DNA of 64,000 nucleotides from Devosia limi DSM 17137 (GCF_900128975.1 NZ_FQVC01000011.1:62001-126000); one strand, 5' to 3'. Shown: positions 26,522 to 35,484, numbered from the stretch's first letter. The notes: a model not told the origin generated them from the letters alone. Made by a program: numbers and translations.

Positions 26522-27800
26522 AGAGCCCGTCCTGCTATACGGCGCCGGCCGTGAAGCGCAGTCGACCCGCGCCTTCCTCAAGGCCCGCCAGCCTGACCTC
26601 AAGGTCTTCGTCACTGTCGATAGCGGCGATGCCGGACTGGACGATGTGGAAGTCATTGCCCCCGATGACCTGAAGGCGGCGGTGCTGGCCCATCGCTTTG
26701 GCCTGATCATCAAGAGCCCCGGGGTTTCGCGCTACAAGCCGATCTTCGACATTGCGCGCGATACCGGCATTCCGGTCAGCTCCAATCTCAATCTCTGGGG
26801 CGCCGCCTATGGGTCGGGGCGCACCATCATCGCCATCACCGGCACCAAGGGCAAATCCACCACCGCGACGCTGGTCCACCTGATGCTGACCCATTCGGGC
26901 GTCGATGCCGGGTTGGCCGGCAATGTCGGGCTGGCGCCGCTCGAGATCGCCGACCGGCACGCCGTCGTGGTGCTGGAATTATCCAGCTACCAGACAGCAG
27001 ACATGAGCTTCCTGCCCGACATCGCGGCGGTGACCAATCTCTATCCCGAGCATGTCGACTGGCATGGCAATGTGCAGCGCTACTACAAGGACAAGCTGCA
27101 CCTGATCGATCGTGAAGGTGACTTCCGCATCGCACTCGGCACTGCGGCGCAGGGCAATAGCCTGGTACAGGCCGCCGTGCGCGACCCCAGCCAATTGCTG
27201 CCAGAGCTGGACGACCACGCCCTTGCGGCTATCGACGCAGCGGTGGGCAAGTCGCGCCTCAAAGGCGGGCATAATCTCGACAACGCCCAGCTCGCCGCGC
27301 GCATCGCGCTGGCCGCTGGCGGTACGCTCGATGGTATTGTCACAGGGATCGCCGCCTTCATGCCCCTGCCGCACCGGCTGGAAGAACACCAGTTCGGCGG
27401 TACAATCTTTGTCAACGACTCCATCTCCACCACGCCCGAGGCGACCAAGGCGGCATTGGCAGCCTATCGCGGCTACCGCATTGCCTTGATCGCTGGCGGT
27501 CACGAGCGCCAGCAGGATTACACAGAACTGGCATCGCTCCTGCCCGGCTACGGCGTCACCACCCTGGCTTGCCTGCCCGTCACCGGCGCAAGGCTGGCGC
27601 AGGCGGTGCGCACCGACGCGCCGCATATCAAGGTGCTGGCCGAGCCTGACCTGGAAACAGCCATGAACACATTGAGCGCGCACCGGCGCGACTTCGACGC
27701 CGTTATCCTGTCGCCTGGCGCGCCGTCCTACAATCAGTTCAAGAATTTCGAGGAGCGTGGCGCACGATTTGTCGGACTGGCACAAGCCATTTTCGGCTAG
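26511..27800 (+). CDS. murD2: UDP-MurNAc-L-alanine--L-glutamate ligase (MurD2-like)
   Basis: 429 residues of the Mur ligase family. The ATP loop ITGTKGKSTTATLVH starts near residue 109, followed by GNVGLAPLEI, LELSSYQTADM, TNLYPEHVDWHG and the C-terminal INDSIS/LIAGGHER region (FVNDSISTTPEATKAA; ALIAGGHERQQDY). It is MurD-like but overlaps a MurL-like epimerase gene, the arrangement of the MurD2/MurL route in Xanthomonas, where the ligase adds L-Glu instead of D-Glu. Substrate chirality is inferred from the neighbour, not visible in the sequence. A canonical murD would be expected in a dcw cluster elsewhere if this were extra. Confidence 0.82.
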   Translation: MRFEEPVLLYGAGREAQSTRAFLKARQPDLKVFVTVDSGDAGLDDVEVIAPDDLKAAVLAHRFGLIIKSPGVSRYKPIFDIARDTGIPVSSNLNLWGAAYGSGRTIIAITGTKGKSTTATLVHLMLTHSGVDAGLAGNVGLAPLEIADRHAVVVLELSSYQTADMSFLPDIAAVTNLYPEHVDWHGNVQRYYKDKLHLIDREGDFRIALGTAAQGNSLVQAAVRDPSQLLPELDDHALAAIDAAVGKSRLKGGHNLDNAQLAARIALAAGGTLDGIVTGIAAFMPLPHRLEEHQFGGTIFVNDSISTTPEATKAALAAYRGYRIALIAGGHERQQDYTELASLLPGYGVTTLACLPVTGARLAQAVRTDAPHIKVLAEPDLETAMNTLSAHRRDFDAVILSPGAPSYNQFKNFEERGARFVGLAQAIFG

Positions 27801-27881
27801 CGGGCCCCAAAGAAACCCGGTTTCGGGTCGCTCGGCCACACCGTAAATTGACGGCAATTTCTCTCAGCGTCCGGAGCGACC

Positions 27882-28214
27882 ATGAACGGCTTGATCTATC
27901 TCGCCATCGCCATTGTGGGCGAGGTGATCGCAACCTCCTTCCTGCGCGCCTCCGCCGGTTTCACTCAGCTTGTCCCCACCATCGTAGTGGTGGTTGGCTA
28001 TGGCGTGACCTTCTATTTTTTCTCGCTGGCTCTGCAGACGATTCCCGTCGGCATTGGCTACGCAATCTGGTCAGGCGTCGGCATCGTAATGGTCTCGATC
28101 ATTGCCTATTTTGTCTATGGGCAAACCCTGGACCTGCCGGCCCTGATCGGCATCGGCCTGATCCTGGCTGGCGTGTTGATCATCAACCTGTTCTCACAGT
28201 CGTCGACCCACTAG
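27882..28214 (+). CDS. SMR-family multidrug efflux protein
   Basis: 110 residues, four membrane helices. The essential membrane glutamate is Glu14 in LAIAIVGEVIATSFL; GYGVTFYFFSLALQTIPVGI and YAIWSGVGIVMVSII follow, all typical of EmrE/QacE proteins that exchange protons for quaternary cations. Members of the family also export guanidinium; the branch cannot be decided here. Start ATG at 27882. Confidence 0.92.
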   Translation: MNGLIYLAIAIVGEVIATSFLRASAGFTQLVPTIVVVVGYGVTFYFFSLALQTIPVGIGYAIWSGVGIVMVSIIAYFVYGQTLDLPALIGIGLILAGVLIINLFSQSSTH

Positions 28215-28234
28215 CAGTCCTGGACCGCGCAAGC

Positions 28235-29959
28235 CTAGAAGGCCTGCGTCAACGCTTGGACCGGCACCCCGGCCTCGACAAGCGCGGTGCTGATGTCCCG
28301 TAACAGGGCCTCGTCACTGATCCGGCGCCGCAATTCGGGGAGAATGCCGTGCGTTCGAAACGTCGCGACCTCGAGCACCTGCGGCAAGTAGCGGTTGACG
28401 ACCCCGCCATCCCCGGAGCGCAATCCTGCCATCACCGCCACGATCGGGCCGATCTCGCGATCGACCTGCGCGTAGATGGCGGCATGGCCTATGGCGGCGA
28501 GAAAATCCCCATCGCGCAAGGAAATCAAGGCCGGCGCCCCATGATACCAGCTGGGGGGCAGCGGCGAGACCTCGATGGTCGTCCGCGCCATCGGTCGCGC
28601 TTCATCGACGCTACCGCGCAAGACCAGCAGCCGCGAGAACGCGGCGAGCGCATCCGAATTGGCCGGATTAAGCTGCACCGCCGAGCCATAGGCCGAGCGC
28701 GCCGCTTCGCGCTGCCCCAGATATTCCAGCAACCGCGCCCGCTGCTCCCACACAAAGCCGCTCACGGGCGTCATATCGATAGCCTGCCTCAGTTCCGCAT
28801 CGGCTGCGGCAATCAGCTCGTCCGAAGCTGATGGCTGGCTGAGTTCGACCGAAAGGCTCGCGCTGGCGGCGCGCGCCTCGGCCGTCTGTCGTTGCGTTTC
28901 CGGCAACACGGCAAAGCAGGCGCTGGACCGCTCCCCATCCGCCAGGGCACCGGTCTCCCGATAAATATCGAACAGCAGATGGCAGATATAGAGGCTCTCC
29001 GCCCCCGCAAGCGAGGTTTGCGCCGCCAACCACTGCCGGGCGGGACTATGCAACGGCCCGCGCGGGCTGGCCAAAACGAGCGTCAGCGATCGCGAAATGC
29101 TGTCCAGCGAGCGTGCCGGCACGCTGTCGCTCACCTCGACAGCCAGTGCCTGGCTCCAGACCACGGTGCTCGATGCCACTTCCGTGAGGATGGCGCTATA
29201 CTGCGCGACGCCTTCGCTGAGCCGCATGATCCCGGTGAGCACGAAATCGCTGCCATTGGCCGCCAGGGCCGTTTCCCCGCCCCCACCGCCATAGCGAACG
29301 TCGATCTCTTCGAACTGCTCAAGGTCCGTCACCAGTTCGATGGCGAGGCCCGCGACCAATGGCAACTGGTTCTCATCGCCGGTCAGGTTCTGAAACTCAA
29401 CGACCGTAACGCTTGGGCGTTCATTGCGGATCTCGTCCAACTGTAAGGACGGCGCCGGCGGCCCAAAACTCGAAAATGAATAGGCCAGAGCGCCAAGCCC
29501 AAGGGTCAGCGCCAGCAGCACAAGCCAGGAGACGATGCCCCCGTTTAGAGACAGGCCCGGCCTGGGCGGCTCCGGGACCAGGGCAAACGGCGCCGGCGCA
29601 ATCACCGGTTCCTCGATACCCCGGCTTTGAAACTCCGGCACATAGCGCCCGATCGGCAGCAGAATGCGCACCGATTCTGCGCTTCCCTCGCCGGAATAAT
29701 ACAGATCGAGCAGGCCCCGAAGGCGACGGGCTTGGACGCGTACAATCGGATCGGTCTGCGGATCGAAATCAGCGGGGCGGCCAAACACATCGACGGCAAT
29801 CGAATAGGCCTTGATGGTGTGCCCCTCGCCGGCCAGGGTCCGCTCCACGATATAGGCGAGGAACCGGCCAAGCTGAGGCGAACGCGCCATCTCGGCCCAG
29901 CCAAGTACGCGACCAAGGGCAGCCAGAACGTCCTCGCGTTGTGGCATGGCTTTGTCCAA
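28235..29959 (-). CDS. Membrane-anchored regulator-like protein with TPR-type C-terminus
   Basis: 574 residues. The N-terminal ~75 (FLAYIVERTLAGEGHTIKAY, then DPQTDPIVRVQARRLRGLL) match a conserved cytoplasmic module found ahead of TPR and adenylate-cyclase-associated regions in many alphaproteobacteria. One membrane helix lies near 137-160 (WLVLLALTLGLGALAYSF). The part after it has a FlgO/TolB-like SVTVVEFQNLTGDENQLPLVAGL segment and then TPR-like helices (QREAARSAYGSAVQLNPANS). The layout resembles CadC/ToxR-like one-component sensors. A TTG at 29959 preceded by GGAGA is taken as start; ATG at 29947 is possible. Divergent from a receiver-like gene. Confidence 0.65.
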   Translation of the reverse strand: MDKAMPQREDVLAALGRVLGWAEMARSPQLGRFLAYIVERTLAGEGHTIKAYSIAVDVFGRPADFDPQTDPIVRVQARRLRGLLDLYYSGEGSAESVRILLPIGRYVPEFQSRGIEEPVIAPAPFALVPEPPRPGLSLNGGIVSWLVLLALTLGLGALAYSFSSFGPPAPSLQLDEIRNERPSVTVVEFQNLTGDENQLPLVAGLAIELVTDLEQFEEIDVRYGGGGGETALAANGSDFVLTGIMRLSEGVAQYSAILTEVASSTVVWSQALAVEVSDSVPARSLDSISRSLTLVLASPRGPLHSPARQWLAAQTSLAGAESLYICHLLFDIYRETGALADGERSSACFAVLPETQRQTAEARAASASLSVELSQPSASDELIAAADAELRQAIDMTPVSGFVWEQRARLLEYLGQREAARSAYGSAVQLNPANSDALAAFSRLLVLRGSVDEARPMARTTIEVSPLPPSWYHGAPALISLRDGDFLAAIGHAAIYAQVDREIGPIVAVMAGLRSGDGGVVNRYLPQVLEVATFRTHGILPELRRRISDEALLRDISTALVEAGVPVQALTQAF

Positions 29960-29989
29960 GCATATCTCCAGTCTCTGCGGGATTGTGAC

Positions 29990-30007
29990 GCGTTACATGT
30001 AAAACGC
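29990..30007. promoter_or_regulatory. Palindrome upstream of the regulator-like gene
   Basis: A perfect 10-bp palindrome TTACATGTAA (29993-30002) is enclosed by GCGTT and AACGC. It lies about 30 bp from the start of the gene at 29959 in a divergent promoter region, an obvious place for autoregulation. The half-site GTTACATG recurs in the hairpin at 30677-30710. Confidence 0.4.
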
Positions 30008-30238
30008 AAGCGCGTCTTACCCTCGATTTACCCTAGCTTGCCTGTCACGCGCGGAAGAACTGCATCATAGCCCGCTCGTCGCCGTCATAAAGGTGACATT
30101 TAGATCGGCTGGCCACGGCCTCCGCACCACTCGACCATCCAGTTTTCCGGCAACTGCTCCGCCACGCTCCCGTGCGCGCCGGGGTTTGTCAGTTCTGTTC
30201 TCAGCTTGGCCCGCCCGCTACGGACCCGAAGGTATTTC

Positions 30239-30685
30239 ATGAACACTGTTGTGGATAACGCGCCCTACATGGCGCTGGTGGACAATGATCCGCATTCGGC
30301 GCGTCTGCTGACCCGCATGCTGCTGGCCCATGGCTCCCCCGCCATCGAATGCTTTGGCGATGCCGCGGACGGCCGCGCCCGGCTCGAGGCCGTGCTGGCC
30401 GATCCCGAGGGCAATTGGCCAAGCCTGCTGATCGTCGACCTGAAAGCCCATAGCGGCGCCAATGTCGAATTCGTGCGGTCGATCCATGCCTTGATGCGCC
30501 AGAAGGGCGTTCCGGTTGTGGTCATGGCCCATACGCTGGATCAGGCAAGCCGAGAGACCCTGCATGAAGCAGGTGCGGCGGCCGTGTTCTTTCGCCAGGC
30601 TGAACTGGACGCCTATCGGCGCGAAGCAGCTGGCATTGTCAGTTTCTGGGCGCGCAATCAGCGCCTGGATGCAGTTGGCATGTAA
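30239..30685 (+). CDS. Degenerate receiver-domain (CheY-like) protein
   Basis: 148 residues, single domain. Receiver features are YMALVDNDPHSARLL (acid pocket), LLIVDLKAHSG with a candidate phospho-Asp in VDLK, and VPVVVMAHTLDQ with the Thr position. The conserved lysine after the fifth strand appears to be lost (VFFRQAELD). It has no output domain, so it would act by protein contacts or be a non-phosphorylated relative. Start at 30239, with GAAGG seven bases ahead. Divergent from the regulator-like gene. Confidence 0.7.
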   Translation: MNTVVDNAPYMALVDNDPHSARLLTRMLLAHGSPAIECFGDAADGRARLEAVLADPEGNWPSLLIVDLKAHSGANVEFVRSIHALMRQKGVPVVVMAHTLDQASRETLHEAGAAAVFFRQAELDAYRREAAGIVSFWARNQRLDAVGM

Positions 30686-30710
30686 CTCCTGCGTCCACAG
30701 GTTACATGCC
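30677..30710 (+). terminator. Hairpin containing the receiver gene stop codon
   Basis: GGCATGTAAC pairs perfectly with GTTACATGCC; the inner CTG/CAG can extend the stem. The TAA stop of the receiver gene is inside the left arm. No T-run follows. Confidence 0.5.
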
Positions 30711-30973
30711 TCGGCGGGGAGAGATGCTGCAAGATCGGTGCAAGCCGGACCTGCATTCCCAAGCGATCTCTCCGCCACCCCATTCCCTGCAACCGGCGAT
30801 CACGCCGATAGCGGGGACGCGGCGGCTCCTCCAAGTGGGCCGTCGCCTGCGCGCGGTCACGACACCTCCCGGTCGTGTCCGCACGGGGGGAGAAGCATTT
30901 TCGGGCAGCGCGCCTTGTCCCTCGGCGCTGATGACTGGATCCATTGCTTCTCCCCGCGGCCCAAAGCGCCGGT
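30711..30973. other. Structured intergenic region before mgtC (3' side)
   Basis: Four strong inverted repeats follow each other: GGCGGGGAGAGAT/ATCTCTCCGCC near 30713-30775, GCGGCGGC/GCCGTCGC near 30810-30847, CACGAC/GTCGTG near 30859-30879, and an 11-bp perfect GGGGAGAAGCA (30887-30897)/TGCTTCTCCCC (30945-30955) enclosing a smaller AGCGC/GCGCT hairpin. Open frames cross it on both strands but none with a convincing start. It could be a structured RNA; I do not recognise the class. Confidence 0.45.
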
Positions 30974-31480
30974 TCAGGTTTTTTCCGTCTCGACCAGTTC
31001 CCGGTCCTTGCCGACAGTCTTGTGGGCAAAGGCGCGCAGCGCAGCCAGCACCATGACGGCCAATAGCGCCACGCCGACGGCAATGATGTAATAGCCCAGC
31101 GCGCAGGCAATCCCGACCGCACCCGCCAGCCACATGCCCGCGCCCGTCGTCAGTCCCTGCACCCCTGCCCCACTGCGAAAGATTGCACCGGCACCCAGAA
31201 ACGCGATGCCGGCCGTTACCGCTTCGACGGCGCGGATCGGATCGGCGCGCGAGTCGCCGATATCGGGCGTGATGGTGTGGAAGATTTCGAAGGCAAGAAT
31301 GGTGAACAGCGCCGCAGCCAGCGCCACCAGGATATGGGTGCGCAATCCGGCACCCGCGGTGTGAACCTCGCGCTCAAACCCGATCATGGCGCCCAGAATG
31401 GCGGCGATCAGCAGACGAATGGCAATGATATGCTGGGGCAGATAGGTCTGCACGAAACCGAATTCGTTGCCGACATCCAT
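30974..31480 (-). CDS. MgtC/SapB-family membrane protein
   Basis: 168 residues with about five membrane helices. MgtC-type sequences are IRLLIAAILGAMIGFERE near the N-terminus, GLRTHILVALAAALFT, and TAGIAFLGAGAIFRSG, then VQGLTTGAGMWLAGAVGIAC. The family is tied to growth at low magnesium and to control of ATP or potassium homeostasis; exact role here unknown. The start at 31480 has GAGG eight bases upstream; the longer frame to 31528 is not MgtC-like. Nothing resembling an M-box leader is visible upstream. Confidence 0.88.
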   Translation of the reverse strand: MDVGNEFGFVQTYLPQHIIAIRLLIAAILGAMIGFEREVHTAGAGLRTHILVALAAALFTILAFEIFHTITPDIGDSRADPIRAVEAVTAGIAFLGAGAIFRSGAGVQGLTTGAGMWLAGAVGIACALGYYIIAVGVALLAVMVLAALRAFAHKTVGKDRELVETEKT

Positions 31481-31541
31481 TGTGAAAACCTCGTGTTGAC
31501 GCTGGGCAGACAACCCGGCAGCCGCCACGAGGTTCCGTGAT

Positions 31542-32324
31542 CTAGACCGTCTTCAACCAGCCGCCATCGACGAAATAGGTGCTGCCTGTCGAGTAGCTCG
31601 CCTTGTCCGAGCACATAAAAACGAAGAAATGCGCCAGCTCTTCCGGGGTCGCGAAGCGCTTCATCCCACCCGCCTCATCGGCCACGCCCTGCAGGTGCGC
31701 TTCCCATTGGTCGCCCTTGAGCTGCTTGGCGGTCTTGATCCAGTCGCCGGTGAGCACCAGGCCGGGATTGATTGTGTTGACGCGAATATTGTCGCCCGCC
31801 ACCTCGGTCGAGAGCGTCTTGGAAAACATCATCAAGGCGGCCTTGGTGGTGTTGTAGATCGGCTCATACCAGAGCGGCTGCACGGCGCATATCGAGGCAT
31901 TGTGCAAGACGACCCCACCGCCGCGCTGCTTCATCATGGGCACCACGCCCCGTGCCAGTCGCACCGCAGCCATCACATGCAGGTCCCAGTAATATTGCCA
32001 TTTGGCATCATCGGCCTGCTGGATGGTCTCGTTAGAGCCCGTGCCCGCATTGTTGATCAGGATATCGGCCCCGCCAAAGGCCTTGCGTGTACCGGCAATG
32101 ATGGCATTGCACCCCTCTGCCGTCGCCACATCGGCGGCGATGGCCGTCGCGATGACGCCATGCTTGTCGGCCACCCAGGCGGCGGTGTCATCGGCCTTGG
32201 CCGCGTCGCGGCCCACCAGCACCAGATTGGCGCCTTCTGCCGCCAGTCCCTCGGCGACCGCCAACCCGATACCTGCCGTGCCGCCCGTGACGATCGCCAC
32301 CTTGTCGCGCAACCCGAGATCCAT
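31542..32324 (-). CDS. SDR-family oxidoreductase
   Basis: 260 residues, classical short-chain dehydrogenase. The cofactor loop VTGGTAGIG is at 12-20, INNAG near 90, and the catalytic Ser/Tyr/Lys set in HNASICAVQ and YNTTK. It starts 11 bp after the stop of the polyol dehydrogenase gene and is downstream of the sugar ABC genes on the same strand, so a sugar, polyol or sugar-acid substrate is likely but cannot be named. Confidence 0.88.
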   Translation of the reverse strand: MDLGLRDKVAIVTGGTAGIGLAVAEGLAAEGANLVLVGRDAAKADDTAAWVADKHGVIATAIAADVATAEGCNAIIAGTRKAFGGADILINNAGTGSNETIQQADDAKWQYYWDLHVMAAVRLARGVVPMMKQRGGGVVLHNASICAVQPLWYEPIYNTTKAALMMFSKTLSTEVAGDNIRVNTINPGLVLTGDWIKTAKQLKGDQWEAHLQGVADEAGGMKRFATPEELAHFFVFMCSDKASYSTGSTYFVDGGWLKTV

Positions 32325-32335
32325 ATTCCGCTTCC

Positions 32336-33382
32336 TTATCTGGCTACTTTGATCTGCAGCTTCACATCGCTTGGCCGCGCTTCGACAGCCCGGTCGAACG
32401 CCTTGACCGAGTCCTCGAAATCGAAGGTCGCCGAAATCAGCGGGTTGAGATCGACCCGGCCCGATGCAAACAGCGCGATGGCGCGATCATATTGATGGGC
32501 ATAGCGGAAGACGTTCTCGATCCGCAATTCCTTGGTCGACGCCGCCGCAATGTCGACCGGTACCGGATCGACCGGCAATCCGACGACGACGATGGTTCCG
32601 CCGGGCCGTGGCAGGTCCATGATCGCCTCCCAGGCTCGCGGCGAACCTGAACATTCGAACACCACGTCAGCGCCCCAATCCTCGGTCAGGCGCTTGACCT
32701 CCGCCACGAGGTTCTTCTCGCGGATATTGACCGGGATCACCCCCTGATACCGCGCCGCGATATCCAGCTTGGGCTGTGCCAGGTCCGCGACGATCACCCG
32801 CGCACAGCCACCGGCCAGCGCCGCAATGGCGACCATAGTGCCAATGGGCCCCGCCCCCAGCACCACTGCCGTATCGCCGGGCTTGATGCTGGCCTTGTAG
32901 GCCGCCTGCATGCCCACCGCGAAGGGTTCGACCATCGCGCCTTCGGCAAAGCTGACATTGTCGGGCAACTTGAAGGTGTAATTGGCCGGATGCACAACCT
33001 CGGGCGTCAGCACCCCATGGATCGGCGGCGTCGCCCAGAAGCGCACCGCGGGGTCGATATTGTAGAAACCAAGCCGGCTGGCGCGTGAATTGGGGTCGGG
33101 TATCCCCGGCTCCATGCAGACCCGGTCGCCGATCTTGAGATGGGTCACGCCTGCACCGACCTCGGTCACCGTTCCCGCCGCTTCGTGGCCCAGCACCATC
33201 GGCGCGTTGACCACGAAGGGGCCGATCCTGCCATGGGTGTAGTAATGCACATCCGAGCCGCAGACGCCCACGGTATGAATGGCGATCTTGACCATGCCCG
33301 GCCCCACCTCGAGCGGCAGGTCGATCTCCCGGATTGCCAGTTCATGCTGGCGTTCGAGAACAAGCGCGCGGACTTTGGTCAT
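32336..33382 (-). CDS. Zinc-dependent polyol dehydrogenase (xylitol dehydrogenase-like)
   Basis: 348-residue medium-chain dehydrogenase. Catalytic zinc residues sit in [14 protein letters not shown] and LGHEAAG; the Rossmann loop is [17 protein letters not shown]-terminal style and the [17 protein letters not shown] segment resemble D-xylulose reductase/sorbitol dehydrogenase, NAD-dependent enzymes oxidising xylitol or sorbitol to ketoses. A polyol substrate agrees with the ABC transporter upstream on the same strand. Structural zinc cysteines are not the usual four, as in some polyol enzymes. Confidence 0.85.
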   Translation of the reverse strand: MTKVRALVLERQHELAIREIDLPLEVGPGMVKIAIHTVGVCGSDVHYYTHGRIGPFVVNAPMVLGHEAAGTVTEVGAGVTHLKIGDRVCMEPGIPDPNSRASRLGFYNIDPAVRFWATPPIHGVLTPEVVHPANYTFKLPDNVSFAEGAMVEPFAVGMQAAYKASIKPGDTAVVLGAGPIGTMVAIAALAGGCARVIVADLAQPKLDIAARYQGVIPVNIREKNLVAEVKRLTEDWGADVVFECSGSPRAWEAIMDLPRPGGTIVVVGLPVDPVPVDIAAASTKELRIENVFRYAHQYDRAIALFASGRVDLNPLISATFDFEDSVKAFDRAVEARPSDVKLQIKVAR

Positions 33383-33476
33383 CGGATATCCCAGTTCATT
33401 GGATGGTATCGCATGCGTCGAGCGAGCCTAGCCATCGTGCCAGGGCAACGAAAGTGGCAAACTGCCGATCGAAGCC

Positions 33477-34307
33477 TTACGCAGGGGTCGGCGGCTGCAT
33501 TGCCCCAGTCATGATCGCGACCGCATCGGACATGGTAAAGTCCTTGGGATTGATCACCGCGATCCGCCGGCCCAGCCGATGAATATGAATGCGGTCGGCC
33601 ACCTCGAACACATGCGGCATGTTGTGGCTGATCAGCACGATCGGCAGCCCCCGTCGCTTGACGTCCAGCATCAGTTCCAGCACCCGCCGGCTTTCCTTGA
33701 CGCCCAGCGCCGCAGTCGGCTCGTCCATGATCACCACCTTGGAGCCGAACGCCGCCGCCCGCGCCACGGCCACGCCCTGGCGCTGCCCGCCCGACAGTGT
33801 CTCCACCGATTGATTGATATTCTGGATGGTCAGCAGCCCCAATTCGCTGAGCTTTTCGCGGGCGAGCCGGTTCATGGTGGAACGATCCAACAGGCGAAAC
33901 AGGCTGCCCATTGGCCCAGGCTTGCGCATCTCGCGGCCCAGAAAGAGGTTGTCGGCAATCGACAGCGCTGGCGACAGGGCCAGGTTCTGGTAGACGGTCT
34001 CGATTCCCGCCATCCGCGCCTCCATTGGCGACTTGAAATGCACCGGCGACCCATCGAGCCTGATGTCCCCGGCGTCGGGAATCATGGCCCCGCACAGCGC
34101 CTTGATCAGGCTGGTCTTGCCCGCCCCGTTGTCACCGATAACCGCCAGAATCTCACCCGGCATCAGGTCGAAATCGGCATTGTCGAGCGCCACCACGCGG
34201 CCATAGCGCTTCTGCAATCCCCGCGCCGACAGGATCGGCTGGGGGCCGGCGATGGGCGTCGCGGTGAGGCCCGCAACAGGCTGGGACAGACTGGATTCCT
34301 GGCTCAT
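33477..34307 (-). CDS. Sugar ABC transporter ATP-binding protein (FrcA-like)
   Basis: 276 residues with a single ATPase domain, unlike the double RbsA type. Walker A GDNGAGKTS, signature LSGGQRQGVAVARA, Walker B VVIMDEPTAAL, H-loop VLISHNM. This one-domain form is typical of the fructose/mannose/ribose FrcA group of rhizobia. The start at 34307 follows GGAAGA and overlaps the permease stop (ATGA). Confidence 0.92.
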   Translation of the reverse strand: MSQESSLSQPVAGLTATPIAGPQPILSARGLQKRYGRVVALDNADFDLMPGEILAVIGDNGAGKTSLIKALCGAMIPDAGDIRLDGSPVHFKSPMEARMAGIETVYQNLALSPALSIADNLFLGREMRKPGPMGSLFRLLDRSTMNRLAREKLSELGLLTIQNINQSVETLSGGQRQGVAVARAAAFGSKVVIMDEPTAALGVKESRRVLELMLDVKRRGLPIVLISHNMPHVFEVADRIHIHRLGRRIAVINPKDFTMSDAVAIMTGAMQPPTPA

Positions 34308-35380
34308 GCTGAAATCTTCCGGATCCACTGGTCAATGGTAACGGCGAGGATGATGAGGGCGCCCACGGCAAATTCCTGCCACAGCGCATCCACGCCTGCG
34401 AGCGCCAGGCCATTGCGGAACATGCCCACGATCAGCGCCCCAAGCAGCGTACCGACTATGGAACCCCGCCCGCCAAACAGCGACGTACCACCAATAACCA
34501 CCGCAGTGATGGAATCGAGATTGGCAGTCTGACTGCCCAGAGGCGACACTGCCCCGACCCGTCCGATCAGCACCCAGCTGGCAATGGCGCAGATGAAACC
34601 GGCCAATGTATAAACGCCGATCAGCGTCATCTTGGTATTGATACCGGCCAGCCGCGCTGCTTCCGGATCATCGCCAGTGGCATAAATATGGCGGCCAAAG
34701 GCCGTTCGATTGAGAATATACCAGACCACCGCCGCGATCAGGATCATCATGATCGAGCCAGCGGTCAGGATTGCCCCGCCTCCCAGGGCGACACGCGCAC
34801 CCATCCATTGCAGCATCGGCGCTATGGCCGCGATGTCCTGGCTGCGGATGGTCTCCGATTGGGAGATAAAGATGACCATGGCGCCGTAAATCGACCAAGT
34901 GCCCAAGGTCACGATGAAGGGGGGCAGCTTGACCACCGCCACCAGGACGCCGTTGATCAGCCCGCACAGGATGCCGGTCATGATCCCCAGCACGAAACTG
35001 ATCTCGACCGGCACCCCGGCAACCACAGAGAGGCGGCCCATGACGATCGATGACAGGATCATGATGGCACCGACCGAAAGATCGATGCCGGCCGTCAGGA
35101 TCACCAGTGTCTGGGCAATGCCGAGAATGCCGATAATGGTCACCTGCTGCAGCACCAGCGACAGGTTGAACGGCGCGAAGAACTTGCTGCCGGCCGCCAG
35201 CGAGAACACGGCAATGCCGACGATCAGCACGATGAAGGGTATCGCTGTCGGATAGGCATGCAGGAACGCCTGTAGCCGCCGCATCGGGCTGGGCGCATCT
35301 TCCTCAAAGCTCGCCACCGACTGGGCCGCGCCCGCCAATCCCTTTTCCGCTGAGGCCGAACCGGCCGCGTCTTCACTCAT
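34304..35380 (-). CDS. Sugar ABC transporter permease (FrcC-like)
   Basis: 358 residues, about ten membrane helices. TLVILTAGIDLSVGAIMILSS and GTSLFGGRGSIVGTLLGALI are signature segments of RbsC/FrcC permeases. A soluble N-terminal extension of about 45 residues precedes the first helix. Lies between the binding-protein gene and the ATPase gene; overlaps the latter by 4 bp. Confidence 0.93.
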   Translation of the reverse strand: MSEDAAGSASAEKGLAGAAQSVASFEEDAPSPMRRLQAFLHAYPTAIPFIVLIVGIAVFSLAAGSKFFAPFNLSLVLQQVTIIGILGIAQTLVILTAGIDLSVGAIMILSSIVMGRLSVVAGVPVEISFVLGIMTGILCGLINGVLVAVVKLPPFIVTLGTWSIYGAMVIFISQSETIRSQDIAAIAPMLQWMGARVALGGGAILTAGSIMMILIAAVVWYILNRTAFGRHIYATGDDPEAARLAGINTKMTLIGVYTLAGFICAIASWVLIGRVGAVSPLGSQTANLDSITAVVIGGTSLFGGRGSIVGTLLGALIVGMFRNGLALAGVDALWQEFAVGALIILAVTIDQWIRKISA

Positions 35381-35435
35381 GCAGATGTCCTCCCGACATT
35401 CTCAATGCTCCAACCTGCCGCCCGCCTGTTCGGCC

Positions 35436-35462
35436 CTGCCCGCGGATCAAGTCCGCGGGCAG
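35436..35462 (-). other. Hairpin between binding-protein and permease genes
   Basis: An 11-bp perfect stem CTGCCCGCGGA/TCCGCGGGCAG with a 5-base loop and no T-run. Such hairpins often protect the binding-protein mRNA and lower permease expression. Confidence 0.55.
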
Positions 35463-35484
35463 TTGCTGTCATTCAATGGGACCA

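Noticed and set aside
30516-31091. 191-codon plus-strand frame over the end of the receiver gene, the structured region and mgtC
   Set aside because: It runs out of frame through the receiver gene and antisense through mgtC; no start or family support.
31481-31541. M-box (ykoK) magnesium riboswitch before mgtC
   Set aside because: The space upstream of the mgtC start is only about 60 bp before the SDR stop and has none of the conserved loops.
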